The notes under the pieces were generated by a model that was not told the DNA's origin, did no database searches, and saw nothing but the letters and a program-made list of their open reading frames with translations. From NCBI RefSeq assembly GCF_014201835.1, contig NZ_JACHFH010000020.1, positions 1 through 55,580 of the forward strand: 55,580 nt of DNA, read 5' to 3'. Made by a program: the position numbers and the translations under genes. The DNA is from Pectinatus brassicae (GTDB taxonomy: Bacteria > Bacillota > Negativicutes > Selenomonadales > Selenomonadaceae). This document shows positions 25,528-33,739 of this stretch, piece by piece (positions within the stretch are counted from its first letter, which is position 1; each line of letters opens with the position of its first letter).

Positions 25528-26508
25528 ATGAATTTTATGAAAAAAGCAAGTGGCTTCTTGTCAAAAAATACGACATCACTAATTGTTTTAGTAGCTATTA
25601 TCACATTTTTTGTTCCCCAATTATTTGCGTGGGTAAAAGGTAATGTCCAGATTGCTGTTTTAGCCGTTATAATGTTTTCCATGGGAGTTACGATTACTAC
25701 TGATGATTTTAAATTGCTGGCAAAGCGTCCTTTTGATATTTGTATTGGTGCTATTGCCCAGTTTACAATTATGCCATTAGTAGCGTATTTTATTGCAGTC
25801 ATTTTTAATTTGCCTAATGATATTGCTTTGGGAATTATTTTAGTAGGCTGTTGTCCAGGCGGAATGTCTTCAAATATAATGACTTTTTTGTGCCGTGGTG
25901 ATGTGCCATATTCAGTAGGCATGTCTACTGTATCAACTTTGTTGGCACCGCTTATGACACCATTTCTGGTTTTGATGCTGGCGGGTGAACGTGTGGCGAT
26001 TCCTACGCTGGGGATGTTTATTACAATAATGGAAGCTGTATTAATCCCAGTACTTTTAGGATTTTACTTGAATTATAAATTCAGTAATAGTGATAATTTT
26101 AAACAAATGCAGCAAATCATGCCGGGAATTGCTGTAATTGGTTTTGCGCTTATAATTGGTGGTGTTGTATCGGTGCAGGGGGCAAGATTCTTTACTTCAA
26201 GCTTGGTGATTTTTGTAGTAGTTGCAGCACATAATGCTATTGGCTTTGTACTTGGTTATATTGTTGGCCGTTTCTTTAAATTTTCTGTGGCTAAAAAACG
26301 TACACTTTCTATTGAAGTCGGCATGCAAAATGCTGGACTTGGTACAGGCTTGGCCATGGCTCATTTTGCGGCAATTCCGCAGGCTGCGGTCGTTACGGCT
26401 GTAGCCTGTGTATGGCAGTCAATAGCAGGAACAGCATTATCAACATTGTTTAGAAAGTATGATGATAAAAAATCAGTAGCTTTTGCTAAAAAACAGGTTT
26501 CAGCCTGA
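25528..26508 (+). CDS. Bile acid:sodium symporter family (BASS) transporter
   Basis: 326 aa, with about nine to ten hydrophobic segments. The BASS crossover motifs CCPGGMSSN (about residue 112) and EVGMQNAGLG (about residue 263) are present, with sodium-site residues conserved. Related bacterial proteins (PanS, YocS) move small organic acids such as ketopantoate or related keto acids, not bile salts as such. The T-box leader links expression to starvation for an amino acid, which makes a 2-oxo acid or amino-acid-related substrate likely (inference). It sits alone between the T-box and a terminator. Confidence 0.88.
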   Translation: MNFMKKASGFLSKNTTSLIVLVAIITFFVPQLFAWVKGNVQIAVLAVIMFSMGVTITTDDFKLLAKRPFDICIGAIAQFTIMPLVAYFIAVIFNLPNDIALGIILVGCCPGGMSSNIMTFLCRGDVPYSVGMSTVSTLLAPLMTPFLVLMLAGERVAIPTLGMFITIMEAVLIPVLLGFYLNYKFSNSDNFKQMQQIMPGIAVIGFALIIGGVVSVQGARFFTSSLVIFVVVAAHNAIGFVLGYIVGRFFKFSVAKKRTLSIEVGMQNAGLGTGLAMAHFAAIPQAAVVTAVACVWQSIAGTALSTLFRKYDDKKSVAFAKKQVSA

Positions 26509-26529
26509 TAGCGATAAAATTAACTTGAA

Positions 26530-26557
26530 AAACCTGCCGCAATGGCAGGTTTTTTTT
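26530..26557 (+). terminator. Terminator after the BASS transporter
   Basis: A 9-bp stem AAACCTGCC/GGCAGGTTT with a 5-nt loop runs into eight T. Confidence 0.92.
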
Positions 26558-26565
26558 GGTATATC

Positions 26566-26595
26566 TTGTATTATAATAAGTAATGCTGTTATAAT
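26566..26595 (+). promoter_or_regulatory. Predicted promoter of the DUF362 gene
   Basis: TTGTAT (26566-26571), 18-bp spacer, TATAAT (26590-26595). This would leave a 5' leader of about 110 nt containing the structured element at 26623-26689. Confidence 0.55.
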
Positions 26596-26622
26596 ATGTA
26601 AGTGATACTTATTATTAGGAGA

Positions 26623-26689
26623 ATATTGACCTTATTGGATTATACTCCAATGATAATGTCAGGGGAAAGACATTATTAAAAGTCAATAT
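26623..26689 (+). ncRNA. Three-way-junction RNA element upstream of the DUF362 gene
   Basis: Three perfect helices close on one junction: P1 ATATTGAC (26623-26630) with GTCAATAT (26682-26689); P2 ATTGGA (26634-26639) with TCCAAT (26646-26651); P3 ATAATGTC (26653-26660) with GACATTAT (26669-26676), loop AGGGGAAA. The element ends 5 nt before the ribosome site. ACTCC in P2 (26644-26648) is also complementary to GGAGT of the ribosome site (26701-26705), allowing an alternative fold that hides it. I do not recognise it as a known riboswitch class. Confidence 0.65.
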
Positions 26690-26711
26690 ATATAGGAGAA
26701 GGAGTGTTTTT

Positions 26712-27839
26712 ATGACAAAATCAAAGGTTTATTTTACCGATATGCGGGTTCACCCCGGTAAGGCCAATTTACTGCAAAAATTAGATAAGCTTATAAAAAA
26801 AGCAGGTATTGAAAATATTGATTTTAATGATAAATTTGCTGCTTTGAAAATTCATTTCGGTGAATATGGAAATTTATCATTTTTACGTCCCAATTATGCT
26901 AAGGTAGTAGCAGATGCTGTAAAAGAAGCTGGTGGCAAACCATTTTTAACTGATTGTAATACTCTTTATGTCGGCAGCCGCAAAGAGGCATTGGAACATC
27001 TGGACACAGCTAACCTAAATGGTTTTGGGCCGATGACAACAGGCTGCCAAAATATCATTGCTGATGGCTTAAAAGGTACTGATGAAGTAGAAGTTCCTGT
27101 AGTAAACGGCGAATATGTAAAAAATGCCAAAATTGGCCGTGCGTTAATGGATGCAGATATTATTATCACTCTTACGCATTTTAAAGGTCATGAAATGACC
27201 GGTTTTGGCGGTGCAATAAAAAATATCGGTATGGGCGGCGGTTCGCGTGCCGGAAAGATGGAAATGCATTGTGAAGGCAAGCCAAGTGTTAAAGAAGATA
27301 AATGCATTGGCTGTGGTATGTGCGCTAAGACTTGCGCGCATGGCGCACCGATTATTGCAGACAGGAAATGTCATATTGATGAAGAAAAATGTGTAGGCTG
27401 TGGTCGCTGCATTGGTGTCTGCCCTACTAATGCCATCATTCCTACTAATTGGAATGCCGGCAAGATGGTAAATCTTAAAATGGCAGAATATGCTCAGGCT
27501 GTTTTACATGGTCGTCCTCATTTTCATATAAGTCTTATTGTTGATGTTTCACCAAATTGTGACTGCCATAGTGAAAATGATGCGGCAATTGTGCCTAATA
27601 TTGGTATGCTGGCATCGTTTGATCCCGTGGCTATTGACCAGGCTTGCGCTGATTTAGTAAATAAAGCACCAGTTATTAGTAATTCAGCATTGGGTGAAAA
27701 TTTACAGGCTAATCCAGGCGATGAGCATAAACATGATCATTTCCATAATAACCACCCTGATACAGAATGGGAATCATGTCTTGACCATTGTGAAAAAATA
27801 GGTCTTGGAACCCGTCAGTATGAATTAATAACAATGTAA
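26712..27839 (+). CDS. DUF362 domain-containing 4Fe-4S protein
   Basis: 375 aa. The DUF362 domain surrounds a two-cluster ferredoxin module at about residues 195-240 (CIGCGMCAKTC, CVGCGRCIGVC), and a HKHDHFHNNH histidine-rich tail lies near residue 340. The GHEMTGFGGAIKNIGMGGGSR stretch typifies DUF362. The function is unknown; redox or electron transfer in the cytoplasm is likely. Two purine-rich ribosome sites (GGAGAAGGAG) precede the start. The leader carries the structured element at 26623-26689. Confidence 0.9.
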   Translation: MTKSKVYFTDMRVHPGKANLLQKLDKLIKKAGIENIDFNDKFAALKIHFGEYGNLSFLRPNYAKVVADAVKEAGGKPFLTDCNTLYVGSRKEALEHLDTANLNGFGPMTTGCQNIIADGLKGTDEVEVPVVNGEYVKNAKIGRALMDADIIITLTHFKGHEMTGFGGAIKNIGMGGGSRAGKMEMHCEGKPSVKEDKCIGCGMCAKTCAHGAPIIADRKCHIDEEKCVGCGRCIGVCPTNAIIPTNWNAGKMVNLKMAEYAQAVLHGRPHFHISLIVDVSPNCDCHSENDAAIVPNIGMLASFDPVAIDQACADLVNKAPVISNSALGENLQANPGDEHKHDHFHNNHPDTEWESCLDHCEKIGLGTRQYELITM

Positions 27840-27877
27840 AAAACAGGTATAGATAATTGTGATTATTTATGCTTTGA

Positions 27878-27924
27878 AAAAATCCACCTTGAATATAGAT
27901 TATATATATTCAAGGTGGATTTTT
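27878..27924. terminator. Terminator after the DUF362 gene
   Basis: A perfect 20-bp stem (27878-27897 with 27905-27924), with A and T tracts at the ends, probably ends both the DUF362 gene and the convergent TauE-family operon. Confidence 0.9.
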
Positions 27925-28013
27925 CTTTAAATATTTATTATAGAAAAGGTATTGATAATATCGCGTTGATTTTTGTATAGTGTGTTAAATTAATATTTTA
28001 TACTTTAGATTAT

Positions 28014-28766
28014 TTATAGTATGTTTGTTAGCATTTTTATTGCGACTATATATAGTAGTATAGCAATAATAATTTTTATATGTTTATTTTTAAGTTTTTT
28101 ACTCATTAACCAAGCGCCTAAAAGAGCGCCTGCAACTGAACCTATTGTTGTGAAAATTAATAAGGTGTAATTTAAATTTCCTATAGATGCATGACTTAAA
28201 AATCCTGAAAGTGACGAAAAAATGACAATAAATGATGTTGTTCCTGAGGCTTTTTTGGGCGAAATGCTCATCCATATAAATATAGGAATAATAATATTTC
28301 CTCCGCCGATTCCTAAAAGCCCGGATAAAAAACCAACACCACTACCAATTAGTAGACCTTTAAGAAATATAAGCTTTTCTTTTATCAAGTGATGTTCATC
28401 ATAATTAGATTTTTTTTTATAGAATAACATCATAGTTGCAGCAAAAATAAGAAATATGATAAATAATAATATTAATTTATCACGTGGTATAAATTGACTG
28501 GTATATACTCCTATAGGAGAACAAATTGCTGCTGCAATTAAAGTTGGAAAGGCTATTTTCCATAAAATAAGTTTTTTATTATTAAATGTAATTGATGCCA
28601 ATATCATTGCAATTACATTTAATAATAAAGCAGTACTCATAGCAACATGAATATTAATTCCTAATAACATATAAAGTGGAATTAATATAAATGCAGCACC
28701 TAATCCAGCTGAGGTCAAAATAGTTGTAACGATAAATGTAATTATTCCAGCTGTTATTTCAATCAT
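28014..28766 (-). CDS. TauE/SafE family membrane transporter
   Basis: 250 aa with about eight hydrophobic segments. The repeated family motif is visible: SAGLGAAFILIPLY at the start and LSGLLGIGGGNIIIPIFIW after the mid-point. TauE/SafE proteins export sulfite, sulfoacetate or related anions, or import sulfur compounds; the substrate here is not known. It is the last gene of the minus-strand operon with FmdE, a thioredoxin-like protein and a permease. GGAGA lies before the start. Confidence 0.88.
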   Translation of the reverse strand: MIEITAGIITFIVTTILTSAGLGAAFILIPLYMLLGINIHVAMSTALLLNVIAMILASITFNNKKLILWKIAFPTLIAAAICSPIGVYTSQFIPRDKLILLFIIFLIFAATMMLFYKKKSNYDEHHLIKEKLIFLKGLLIGSGVGFLSGLLGIGGGNIIIPIFIWMSISPKKASGTTSFIVIFSSLSGFLSHASIGNLNYTLLIFTTIGSVAGALLGAWLMSKKLKNKHIKIIIAILLYIVAIKMLTNIL

Positions 28767-28821
28767 TTTTTCTCCTTAAGCTGAATATAGTCTAATTTCT
28801 AAGCATACTATAATATTTAGC

Positions 28822-29427
28822 TTATTTACTTTTTTCAGCACAAGGTATGCATATTTTCTTACCGTTAATGTTTTGAAGTTTATGGGAAAAAACACGTTCT
28901 CCACACATTTCACATATTTCAGTATCAAAATTACCTTTTTTCTTCTTAAATGGGTAATTAAAAATAGGACTTATTAATAAAAAATCATCTTCACTTCTAT
29001 TCATAACACCAGATAATAGTGGGTCAATAATATTAGATGGGATATTTTGAGGTAAAATACCTTGTTTGCGTTGTTGAACAAACGGTGATTGCAGCATTTT
29101 TTCAAAAAAATCTGGTTTTAACTGAATACGAACAGCCTTTTCGTTCTCAGTATCAACTAGTGTAAATGCCATTTTTCCATAATACGATTTTTTAATATTA
29201 CTTTTGCCATAAGTACATCCTGTAATGGTCATTAATCCATCAACAAAGCAACCAGCAGCATGATCATTTCCTGTTTCTGCAATCAAAAATAACTCTTTAT
29301 CTTTTGAACGGATTACATTTAATTGATTCATTGCAGCTGCTCCAGCTCTAAGACCTAATGGCATTGCAGGACACTTATGTCCATGAAACTCAAGGCCAAG
29401 TTGTAGAAATTCTTTTGCATTAATCAT
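28822..29427 (-). CDS. FmdE family protein
   Basis: 201 aa. The N-terminal domain has the FmdE motif GHKCPAMPLGLRAGAAAM and the GCTYGKSN stretch. The C-terminal 35 residues form a zinc ribbon (CEMCGERVF then CIPCAEK). The name comes from a subunit of formylmethanofuran dehydrogenase, but no other subunit is nearby and this is not a methanogen. In bacteria the family's job is uncertain, with metal or sulfur-linked roles suggested. It lies 55 bp before TauE and 22 bp after the thioredoxin-like gene. Confidence 0.88.
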   Translation of the reverse strand: MINAKEFLQLGLEFHGHKCPAMPLGLRAGAAAMNQLNVIRSKDKELFLIAETGNDHAAGCFVDGLMTITGCTYGKSNIKKSYYGKMAFTLVDTENEKAVRIQLKPDFFEKMLQSPFVQQRKQGILPQNIPSNIIDPLLSGVMNRSEDDFLLISPIFNYPFKKKKGNFDTEICEMCGERVFSHKLQNINGKKICIPCAEKSK

Positions 29428-29449
29428 AGTGCGAATACCTCCCTTTAGG

Positions 29450-29677
29450 TTATAATAACTGTTTTATTTCATCCTTAGATAGTACTTTACCTGAAATTTT
29501 AACTTTACCATCTATAACTAAAGCTGGTGTACTCATTATTCCATATTGCATAATTTGTTTTATATCTTTAACTTCTTTAATATGGGCATTTATACTCTTT
29601 TCGTTAACAGCCTGCTCGGTTGCTGTGTATAATTTTTTACATTTTTCACAACCCATTCCTAAAATTTCAATATTCAT
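29450..29677 (-). CDS. Small thioredoxin-fold protein (redox-active disulfide protein 2)
   Basis: 75 aa from ATG 29677, with GAAAGGA upstream; the nine residues added by an earlier ATG are not part of the family. The active-site pair CEKC stands at residues 9-12 (LGMGCEKCKKL), and MSTPALVIDG has the cis-proline typical of thioredoxins. Such genes often accompany ArsR regulators and UPF0718 permeases, as here. It may reduce a partner protein or bind a metal. It starts 1 nt after the stop of the ArsR remnant. Confidence 0.9.
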   Translation of the reverse strand: MNIEILGMGCEKCKKLYTATEQAVNEKSINAHIKEVKDIKQIMQYGIMSTPALVIDGKVKISGKVLSKDEIKQLL

Positions 29678-29678
29678 T

Positions 29679-29986
29679 TTAATTTTCCTTTCGTAATATA
29701 TCATTTATATTTTGTTTTAAGGGTTTTTTAGAAATCTTAAATAATTCTGTTCTATTTCTATTAGTAATAGAATAAATAATATGTTTTCTGTCTGTACGTG
29801 AATTAATTAAGATCTTTTTTGTTTGTAAACACTGGGATAAATTAGACTATTCAATATTTAAATATTCATTATATTACATACACATAATTCATTATTTTCC
29901 AGTAGATATATGATTTTTATACGAATAGGATTCCCAATACATTTTAATAAATCTGCGGATAATTTAATAATAATATTATCTAACAT
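29679..29986 (-). pseudogene. ArsR/SmtB family regulator, degraded
   Basis: Read on the minus strand from ATG 29986, the frame begins MLDNIIIKLSADLL and continues CIGNPIRIKIIYLLENNE to ELCVCNIMNI, an unmistakable ArsR N-terminus with the metal-binding ELCVC helix, then meets TAA. In the next frame the expected helix continues as LNIE, a TAG stop, SNLSQCLQT, then NSRTDRKHIIYSI and on to a natural stop at 29679. So one frameshift and one nonsense codon (CAG to TAG) interrupt a gene of about 102 codons. It lies between the permease and the thioredoxin-like gene. It was probably the repressor of this operon. Confidence 0.85.
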
Positions 29987-29995
29987 AAGTTATCC

Positions 29996-30943
29996 TTATA
30001 TTAATATATTAAATAAATATCCAGTAAATAATATGCTGACAAATAAAATAGCTACAAATATAATTAAAAGAGGTGTTTTTAGTACATTTTTTAATATAAT
30101 CATTTCTGGAAAACTTAATGCTGTTACTGCCATCATAAAAGCTAAGGCAGTTCCCAAGCTTAATCCTTTTTGAATTAGAACAGTAATAATCGGTATTATT
30201 CCAGCGGCATTAGAATATAATGGGACTCCAATTAAAACGGCTAATGGTACTGCGATGATACTATCTTTTCCAGCATATTTTACTAGTAAATCTGCAGGGG
30301 CATATCCATGAATAAATCCTCCAAGAGCAATCGCAATAATAATATAAATTGATATTTTTTTCATTATTTGTTTTGTATAGTTTAACGCATAATTAATCCT
30401 GTCTTTTATTGATTGATCTGGAATTTTATTTTCTCCAAGTTTCATTTCGTAAACATAATCTTGTACGAATCGTTCTAATTTTAGTTTTCCCATGATTATT
30501 CCAGCTATTATAGCAATAGTAAGTCCGGAAATTATATAAATTAACATAATTTTCCAACCTAATAGTCCCCATAACATTATAACTGCAACTTCGTTAACCA
30601 TAGGAGAAGCTATTAAAAAAGAAAATGTAATACCTAAGGGCACACCTGATTCTATAAATCCAATAAAAACTGGTACTGCAGAACAAGAACAAAATGGTGT
30701 TACTATTCCTAAGAGTGCAGCTATAATATTGCCCCAGAAGTGATGCTTGCTATTTAATATTTTTTTTGTTTTTTCAGCTGGAAAATAAGAACGTAAAATA
30801 GATACAAAAAATATTATAATAATCAGCATAAGGAAAATCTTTATGCTTTCATAAACAAAAAAATTAAGTGCAGTGCCTAACATACTATTGGAAGATAATT
30901 TTAACAAACTATAAACCATTGTATCTGCTATTGTTTGTAACAT
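29996..30943 (-). CDS. UPF0718-type permease (ArsP-like)
   Basis: 315 aa with about eight membrane segments. The diagnostic loop GIVTPFCSCSAVPVFIGF lies near residue 100, and GVPLYSNAAGIIPI forms the second conserved region. Members of this permease family include ArsP exporters of organoarsenicals. Together with an ArsR remnant and a thioredoxin-like protein, transport of a thiol-reactive metalloid or a sulfur compound is likely (inference). The start codon lies in a duplicated 29-bp unit. Confidence 0.88.
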   Translation of the reverse strand: MLQTIADTMVYSLLKLSSNSMLGTALNFFVYESIKIFLMLIIIIFFVSILRSYFPAEKTKKILNSKHHFWGNIIAALLGIVTPFCSCSAVPVFIGFIESGVPLGITFSFLIASPMVNEVAVIMLWGLLGWKIMLIYIISGLTIAIIAGIIMGKLKLERFVQDYVYEMKLGENKIPDQSIKDRINYALNYTKQIMKKISIYIIIAIALGGFIHGYAPADLLVKYAGKDSIIAVPLAVLIGVPLYSNAAGIIPIITVLIQKGLSLGTALAFMMAVTALSFPEMIILKNVLKTPLLIIFVAILFVSILFTGYLFNILI

Positions 30944-30996
30944 ATTATTAAGACTCCTTTTTTTATTAACATATTATTAAGACTCCTTTTTTTATT
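30939..30996. repeat. 29-bp tandem duplication carrying the permease start signals
   Basis: Two identical 29-bp units (30939-30967 and 30968-30996) each contain, on the minus strand, AGGAG, 9 nt, ATG. The downstream copy (lower coordinates) starts the permease. The other opens a 14-codon frame (ATG 30972) that ends past the permease start in another frame. A third partial copy begins at 30997. Confidence 0.95.
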
Positions 30997-31030
30997 AACA
31001 TATTATAATATTATAATATGTTAAAGTCAA
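30997..31030 (-). promoter_or_regulatory. Promoter and 26-bp palindromic operator of the permease operon
   Basis: On the minus strand TTGACT (31030-31025), 17 bp, TATAAT (31007-31002) is a near-consensus promoter. A perfect 26-bp palindrome at 30997-31022 covers the spacer and -10 box, as ArsR-type operators often do. The start of transcription would fall just before the duplicated start signals. Confidence 0.75.
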
Positions 31031-31103
31031 GCGTAAATAATATTAAAAAAATAAACAAATTTATCACTATTTTGTTGTTTCATATCAATTTTATGAATAA
31101 GTA

Positions 31104-31138
31104 TAAGAAAAGCACCTGCTGTAGATAAATACAGGTGC
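31104..31138 (-). terminator. Probable terminator of the universal stress protein gene
   Basis: GCACCTG (31112-31118) and CAGGTGC (31132-31138) form a stem. On the minus strand it is followed by TTTTCTT. The remaining gap up to 31030 shows no gene. Confidence 0.6.
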
Positions 31139-31176
31139 CTCAGCAAGACATAGATAAGTGTAGCTGTACCTGTTTT

Positions 31177-31623
31177 TTAATGCACCATCATTACAGAACA
31201 AATTTTGCTTTCGATCATGGCCTGACTAACACTGCCTAGAACAATGGCTTCTGCCGGATTAAGACCGCGTGTTCCCATTATAATCAAATCGGGTGATAGT
31301 TTTTGGGCGAATTCTAAAATAACTTTGCGCGGAGGACCTACTTCCACATGGCAGGTGGTTCTTTCCTGTATATCAGAAGGAAGTTTATTGAAAATGCGTT
31401 GTAGTACAATTTCACCATTTTCTTTTAAAGTGTTTTTTACGTCATCGGGTAAATCTTCCTCTTTGATATGATGCTGAGGCATTGGTCCATTGCGCAACTC
31501 AGCAGCATATAAAAGAAATAAAGTGGCATTAGTAGTATGAGCCAACGCAGCAGCTTTTAGGGCGGCTCGCTCTGAAGAGGCCGATCCGTCGATCGGAATG
31601 AGAAAACTTTTAAAAGATTCCAT
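31177..31623 (-). CDS. Universal stress protein, UspA family
   Basis: 148 aa from ATG 31623, which has AAGGAGCG 8 nt upstream; the earlier ATG 31647 does not. The fold is recognised by SFLIPIDGSASSERA at the start and the ATP-binding motif GTRGLNPAEAIVLGSVS near the C-terminus. It binds ATP in the cytoplasm and supports stress survival; the specific role is unknown. It stands alone. Confidence 0.93.
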   Translation of the reverse strand: MESFKSFLIPIDGSASSERAALKAAALAHTTNATLFLLYAAELRNGPMPQHHIKEEDLPDDVKNTLKENGEIVLQRIFNKLPSDIQERTTCHVEVGPPRKVILEFAQKLSPDLIIMGTRGLNPAEAIVLGSVSQAMIESKICSVMMVH

Positions 31624-31746
31624 GTAAGTATCGCTCCTTTTAACCATATTATATAGATAGAAATTCCCTATATTTTTAAAATTACCTGCAAATATTAGAA
31701 ATATTGCAGTAGGTGCATTTGTTAAGCCAATAAAGGCTATATTATT

Positions 31747-32598
31747 TTAAGCGAGGCCAATTTCTTCACGTTTACGTTCAGTAAAGCGGATGCGGCTGGA
31801 ATAACCGAACGATTTAGCATATTCAACAGCTTCATCAACATAGGCACCGCAATCTTCCGGCTTATGGGCATCGGATGAGGTGATAATAGGCAGTTTATAT
31901 TCAGCGGCTATTTTCATAAAGTCTGGATAGGGTGAAATTTCTTTTATCGGATAGCGATAATAGGTGCCTGTATTAATATCAACAACCATATCGGCTTTTT
32001 TTAAGGCTTCTGCCACGCGAATTAAATATGGTTTCACATCAAAGTCTGGCAGGAACTTAAATAGACGAATATTAAAGGGATGACCAAGCACATCGTATAG
32101 GCTGGCGTCACAGAGTTTTTCAACTTCCTGTGTGTACCATTCATAAATATCCTGCAAGTTGTGTTTATTCCATTCATCTTTTATTTGGGATGAATCATAG
32201 GCCCAGCCATGTAGAAAATGTATGGAGCCGATTATATAATCGAACTTATATTTATTTAATATATTACGAACCTTATCTTGGTTTTGAAAATTACATACTT
32301 CTATGCCAAGTTTTACTGGATAATTTTTATCTTTCAATTCATTTATAAAATCAATATAAGTTTGCAAGGAACATTTAAATTTATTGGTCTGCAGCCATTT
32401 TTTTTGGAATTGACCGATATAAGAATCATCGCAGATAACATCTTCATAATATAAGTCCTTAAAATCGGTAAAACCATGGGTGTGTTCAGAGATACCTATT
32501 TCACTGATGCCACGCTTTTTAGCACTATCAAAGAAGCCCTGTACCCAGTTTAAATCATAGGAACCATATTCAAAATGCATATGATAATCTAATTTCAT
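31747..32598 (-). CDS. PHP-domain phosphoesterase (histidinol-phosphatase-like)
   Basis: 283 aa. Metal-binding motifs of the PHP family are in order: DYHMHFE (residues 4-10), GISEHTHGF, GSIHFLHGW, LGHPFNI, SSDAHKPEDCG. HisK-type histidinol phosphatases share this layout, but no his genes are nearby and other sugar- or nucleotide-phosphate substrates are possible. It starts 2 nt after the stop of the HAD gene, with the ribosome site inside that gene, so the two are co-translated. Confidence 0.88.
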   Translation of the reverse strand: MKLDYHMHFEYGSYDLNWVQGFFDSAKKRGISEIGISEHTHGFTDFKDLYYEDVICDDSYIGQFQKKWLQTNKFKCSLQTYIDFINELKDKNYPVKLGIEVCNFQNQDKVRNILNKYKFDYIIGSIHFLHGWAYDSSQIKDEWNKHNLQDIYEWYTQEVEKLCDASLYDVLGHPFNIRLFKFLPDFDVKPYLIRVAEALKKADMVVDINTGTYYRYPIKEISPYPDFMKIAAEYKLPIITSSDAHKPEDCGAYVDEAVEYAKSFGYSSRIRFTERKREEIGLA

Positions 32599-32600
32599 TA

Positions 32601-33410
32601 TTAGGCATCTCCCTTATAGGTGTTTTGCAGATAGGTTTTTATGGTTTTTGTTACGCCGTGCTGATTATTGGAAGGAGCTATGTACTTGGCAATTGATTTT
32701 ACTTCATCGACTGCGTTATCCATAGCATAACTTTCACCGACGGCTTTGAGCATTTCACAGTCATTATAAAAATCACCGAAAGCCATGCATTCTTCTGGTT
32801 TTATATCGAGCATCGACTGAATTTTTTGAATGGCAATGCCTTTATTGATATTTTGCGGCATTATATCGACCCAGACAGCTGATGCCATAACAACCTGGAC
32901 ATCAGCTTTATATTTTTCTAGTTGATTATAGGCCGTATGAATGGCCTTATTATTATCACAATCGCAGACAGATATTTTTATTATAGGATCAGTTATTTGG
33001 CTGAAATCATCAATTAACTGGTGACGTGTGTAATATTTTGCCATTTCGTCGATAAAGGGTTGATATTTGTCTACGATATAGCTGCCCTGACACGTACATA
33101 CTACCGTATAAACACCGGGAAGCGAAGTAGCCGCAGCTATTAAGGAATCAGTGAGTTCGGCAGGCAGACTGGAGGATGATAATAGCTTATCACCCTTAGA
33201 CACCATGGTGCCGTTTTCAGCAATGAATAACCAGTCATCTTTGTATTTGGAGAATTGATGTACAAGAGCATCATGCTGGCGGCCGCTGGCTGGTGAAAAA
33301 ATAATATTGCGTTTTTTAAGTTCCATTATTATCTCATCAAAATCATGGGGCAGATTACCACAATCATCGAGTAATGTACCATCCATATCAGAAATTATCC
33401 ATTTTATCAT
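32601..33410 (-). CDS. HAD superfamily Cof-type phosphatase
   Basis: 269 aa. HAD motif I DMDGTLLDD is at the start, and the late motif FGDFYNDCEML lies near residue 214. The cap domain between them is of the Cof (IIB) type. Such enzymes dephosphorylate sugar phosphates or cofactor precursors; the substrate here is unknown. It is the first gene of a two-gene unit with the PHP protein. Confidence 0.9.
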   Translation of the reverse strand: MIKWIISDMDGTLLDDCGNLPHDFDEIIMELKKRNIIFSPASGRQHDALVHQFSKYKDDWLFIAENGTMVSKGDKLLSSSSLPAELTDSLIAAATSLPGVYTVVCTCQGSYIVDKYQPFIDEMAKYYTRHQLIDDFSQITDPIIKISVCDCDNNKAIHTAYNQLEKYKADVQVVMASAVWVDIMPQNINKGIAIQKIQSMLDIKPEECMAFGDFYNDCEMLKAVGESYAMDNAVDEVKSIAKYIAPSNNQHGVTKTIKTYLQNTYKGDA

Positions 33411-33571
33411 TGTAAAATTCTCCTATGTTAAATTTATATCCATTATAGCATAAAGCATTGTAAATGCCAGTTTATATCTGCCAAATATGCTGCTGTATGC
33501 TGAAAAATTACTATAAAATAATTTACAGTAAATAAATAAACTATAACATTATAATCTTTTGTCAATTATTA

Positions 33572-33606
33572 TTTACACTATATGTTTTCGTCTGTTATAC
33601 TATAAT
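33572..33606 (+). promoter_or_regulatory. Predicted promoter of the ClpX-like gene
   Basis: TTTACA (33572-33577), 18 bp, TATACT (33596-33601), with an overlapping TATAAT (33601-33606). The rest of the 329-bp gap (33411-33739) is AT-rich. About 130 nt of leader follow, with a repeated GCTGTTACT (33658 and 33711) but no clear riboswitch. Confidence 0.45.
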
Positions 33607-33739
33607 ATAAGGTAAATATAATATTTTATCGACAAGCAGTTAATAGTAATTGCCGTAGCTGTTACTTAATAGGCTGAAAAAATAATAGTGTTTTATAACA
33701 ATATTATTTGGCTGTTACTAGGGAAAGAAGGAATTTAAA

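Noticed and set aside
29910-30173. Plus-strand 87-aa frame
   Set aside because: It is antisense to the permease and the ArsR remnant, with no ribosome site or family resemblance.
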